DNA of 64,000 nucleotides. Source: Tetragonia tetragonoides (taxonomy: Eukaryota > Streptophyta > Magnoliopsida > Caryophyllales > Aizoaceae). Made by a program: the position numbers and the translations under genes. The stretch is taken from positions 10,575,000 to 10,638,999 of the forward strand of contig CM076145.1 of NCBI GenBank assembly GCA_038025085.1, read 5' to 3'. Under the pieces are notes generated by a model that saw only the letters and a list, made by a program, of their open reading frames with translations, had not been told where the DNA came from and made no database searches. The stretch's first letter is position 1, and every line of letters starts with the position of its first letter. Below are positions 61,690 to 64,000 of the stretch, piece by piece.

Positions 61690-62573
61690 GTTGGAGATGC
61701 TCTGACAAACGAAGAAACCCTCAATTCCTCAAACCCTCATTCTGCCTCTCCCTAGTCACTCTCTGTCTCTCTCTCTCTCTCCTGTTTTGTGCGGCCCAAG
61801 TACCTTCGGTGAGTCACAACGGCGTTTTCTCTCTCCTAACCGTGGTAATCTCTCTCTTGCGCTGTTCTCTTCTTTCTCGTTTATTTTGCTAAATTTTACA
61901 GAACCCTTTTTTCCTCTATAGTTTTGATACAAGCAGCATTTGTAGAGTTTAAGTGTTTAACTGATTATGCAAGTATTTGATTTAATTATTGTTTTGGCTT
62001 ACTATTTTGGGTTATAAATTCAGATTATATGTTTGATTGTCTGTCCTTCTGGAATTGTTTGTTGCGTATTTGGTGATAATTTGGGGTTAATTACTGGGTT
62101 AGTGGTAACTATTAGCAGAGTTTTAATCAAACTTGACTATGGTTTTGATGTTGTATTATGGATGGCTAGTTAAATAATGTTTTATATGTTAAATGGCTAA
62201 ACTACTTGCTATCACATTTGAAAATAACAAATAACATGTGTTCTTGTACGGAATTAGTTTGTAAAATATTACTAGAGGAGGAAAATAGTCATGGATCTGT
62301 ATTGGTATTACATTCTGAGGAATCAGTAGCATGTTCCTGGCTTTTTAGTGGTGTTTATGCTCATCTTGGTTACACAAATACTTGCTAGAATTTCAAGTTG
62401 AAATCAAACTTAGGGTTCTTAGTGGTTGTAAATGTTGTGGACAATGGATGTGCATGTTGGGTACATTTCAACCTTACAAAATAGTGTTAGTTAATGGACT
62501 CTATTATCTGATTATTCTTTTTACGGATACCTATGTCCATTGTTAAGTCCAGGATTCTGTTAGAAGCTACAAT
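61690..62573 (+). promoter_or_regulatory. Leader of the PNO1 copy: telo-box-like motifs and 5' UTR intron
   Basis: Two AAACCCTC motifs (about 61715 and 61731) resemble the telo-box found in plant ribosome-biogenesis promoters, followed by a CT-rich tract. A GTGAGT donor at about 61810 and an acceptor near 62551 or 62562 would define a 5' UTR intron. This suggests the copy retained its own leader rather than arising by retroposition. Inferred from motifs only. Confidence 0.4.
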
Positions 62574-63243
62574 ATGCAATCATCTGAAGCCCCTAACACT
62601 CGAGAAGTAGAAGTAGCGCACATTCTTCAGAAACCATTGTTTAACCCTATATGCCCTCATGAGATGTCAGATGGTGAAGCCTAGTTTAGGAAGGGCTCTG
62701 TTCCATCCCACCGGTATAACCCTCTTAAGCAAGCATGGTATAACAAGGAAAATGAGAAGGAAAGCATTTACCATCAAGTCTACAATGAGATGAAAATTGA
62801 CATCCAAATGAATCTCAAGACCTGCAAGGTTGAACTTAAAACGTGCCCTAACACACACTGACATCATCCACTTGCAGAAGTGTGCGGATTTTGTCCATGC
62901 ATTCATGTTAGGTTTTGACGTTAGAGATGCCTTGGCATTGCTGCGACTAGACAAGGTGTACGTGGACTCTTTAGAGATCAAGGATGTGAAGACCCTTCGA
63001 GGGGAGCACCTGTCACGTGCTATAGGGAGGTTGTGTGGTAAAGGCGGAAGAACAAAATTCGCTATTGAGAACACTACCTGCATAATAATTGTGATTGCGG
63101 ACACTAAGATTCACATATTGGGAGCTTTCACAAATATCAAAGTTGCTAAAGATGCAGTTTGCCATCTGATTTTAGGGTCTCCTGCTGGGAAGGTATACTC
63201 CAAGCTCAGGGTTGTTTCTTCCAGACTTGCGGAAAGACATTAG
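62574..63243 (+). pseudogene. PNO1: PNO1 (KH-domain 40S assembly factor) pseudogene
   Basis: Family role: PNO1/Dim2 binds pre-18S rRNA through KH-like domains and guides 40S maturation with NOB1. From ATG 62574 the frame reads PHEMSDGEA then TAG (62682-62684), where intact proteins continue into FRK. The same frame goes on ([38 protein letters not shown]) to TGA 62859-62861; a one-base shift then gives [63 protein letters not shown] and [12 protein letters not shown] to TAG 63241-63243. The KH loop GKGG is kept. A stop plus a frameshift, an insertion after KQAW (YNKENEKES) and changes in a conserved block ([11 protein letters not shown]) argue for a pseudogene. A downstream start giving a C-terminal KH fragment of up to 137 residues is possible. 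Confidence 0.85.
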
Positions 63244-64000
63244 GGCTCTTCTTGTTGTGATAAATGTAGTCTGATTCTATTTATGAAATCGACCTAGGAT
63301 ATTACAAATGATTATCATTATAGTATTTATATGAGTTAATAGTAGTCTGTTTTGTTGTAAAGACTAAAGACTCATAAACTAGGTGTGGGCTTGTGTATGT
63401 GGCCATTGGTATGTAATATATGATATATATGCTAAACTTGAGTGCAAAACTTTGGCTCAATGGGAGTTCCTGTTTTCTTCTTTGTGGCAGATGTAGGGAG
63501 TCAATTGTCATATGCTTCTATGTGAACAAAACTTCTTGGTTTGTGGCTACATCCATACACGATAGCATGACGGTATGATGTCCTTTTAATATTTTTCCTC
63601 CTTTTGTACGTGGGTGACACTCCATTGGTGTTCTACTAATAACATTCTTTAAATCATAGTAAGAACAGAAAACATAACCTACTCCAAAAACAGGAACAAA
63701 GCCCCATCCATGGCTACTTTCACGACTGTAATACAGAGTTCCTGTCAGGATGGACATCAGTGAGAAAAATACATTCAAGAATCAATTTTGGAGTAACAAT
63801 GTAATGTAAAGTAAACGAATTATTTTGAATAATTTTTAGTCAGCTACAACCAACTGCCTCAATAACTACTAAAGAGAACAGCATCGGAAGTCTTAGTTGC
63901 AGTTCTGCAAGAAGCATATTTACTTGATCCTTGACTATTCTATTAAATTTGACAACTATCCTTAAATCAGTATTTCTCAAACTTGACTAGGCGCATCCTT
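63244..64000. other. Downstream flank, no recognised feature
   Basis: AT-rich. An 86-codon open frame on the - strand (63518-63778) has a plausible-looking composition but matches no family I know and has no supporting splice or start context. Confidence 0.35.

Noticed and set aside
63518..63778. 86-codon open frame on the - strand near the right edge
   Set aside because: No family recognised, no promoter or splice context, and single short ORFs of this size are common by chance.

Overview
The window is nuclear DNA from a flowering plant, most likely a eudicot. The evidence is spliced genes with GT-AG introns, a plant-type PIEZO gene, a CW-zinc-finger MBD gene, plant Helitron ends, hAT and Tourist-like elements, and a very large load of plant L1-type LINEs. 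The species cannot be told from the sequence.

Layout, left to right. Positions 1-1553 hold a head-to-tail array of about 340-375 bp AT-rich units, each ending in a Helitron-type 3' terminus (GC hairpin plus CTAG). A two-exon gene on the + strand (3507-6048) encodes a 185-residue protein with a CW zinc finger and a methyl-CpG-binding-like domain; its intron carries a plastid tRNA-like remnant. Converging on it, the - strand from 57599 down to 7725 is a single PIEZO mechanosensitive channel gene. I resolve 21 coding exons totalling 7518 nt (2505 residues plus stop), and every exon phase joins correctly. The gene is about 50 kb long because its introns are packed with transposons, above all members of one LINE family in both orientations. 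Two LINE copies are nearly full length: A at 17715-23229 (+) and B at 25731-31519 (-). At least ten shorter, 5'-truncated or decayed pieces surround them. Upstream of PIEZO (58931-61310) lies a different LINE with an RNase H domain, split by a hAT-like element with a perfect 8-bp target duplication. At 62574-63243 is a broken copy of PNO1, a KH-domain ribosome-assembly factor.

Functionally, only PIEZO and the MBD gene look intact. PIEZO would form a trimeric cation channel opened by membrane tension. The MBD protein would act in the nucleus on chromatin. They are unrelated in role and simply share convergent 3' ends. All recognised transposon proteins are broken.

The most interesting signals are: (1) a conserved 3'-terminal hairpin shared by many LINE copies, in which paired bases change together; (2) an 87-nt PIEZO intron that has no stop and keeps the frame, so retention would add a hydrophobic, membrane-segment-like stretch; (3) the Helitron-end tandem array; (4) a 1.5-kb long-TIR element flanked by an unusual 15-bp duplication; (5) the ATGA overlap joining the LINE ORF1 and ORF2.
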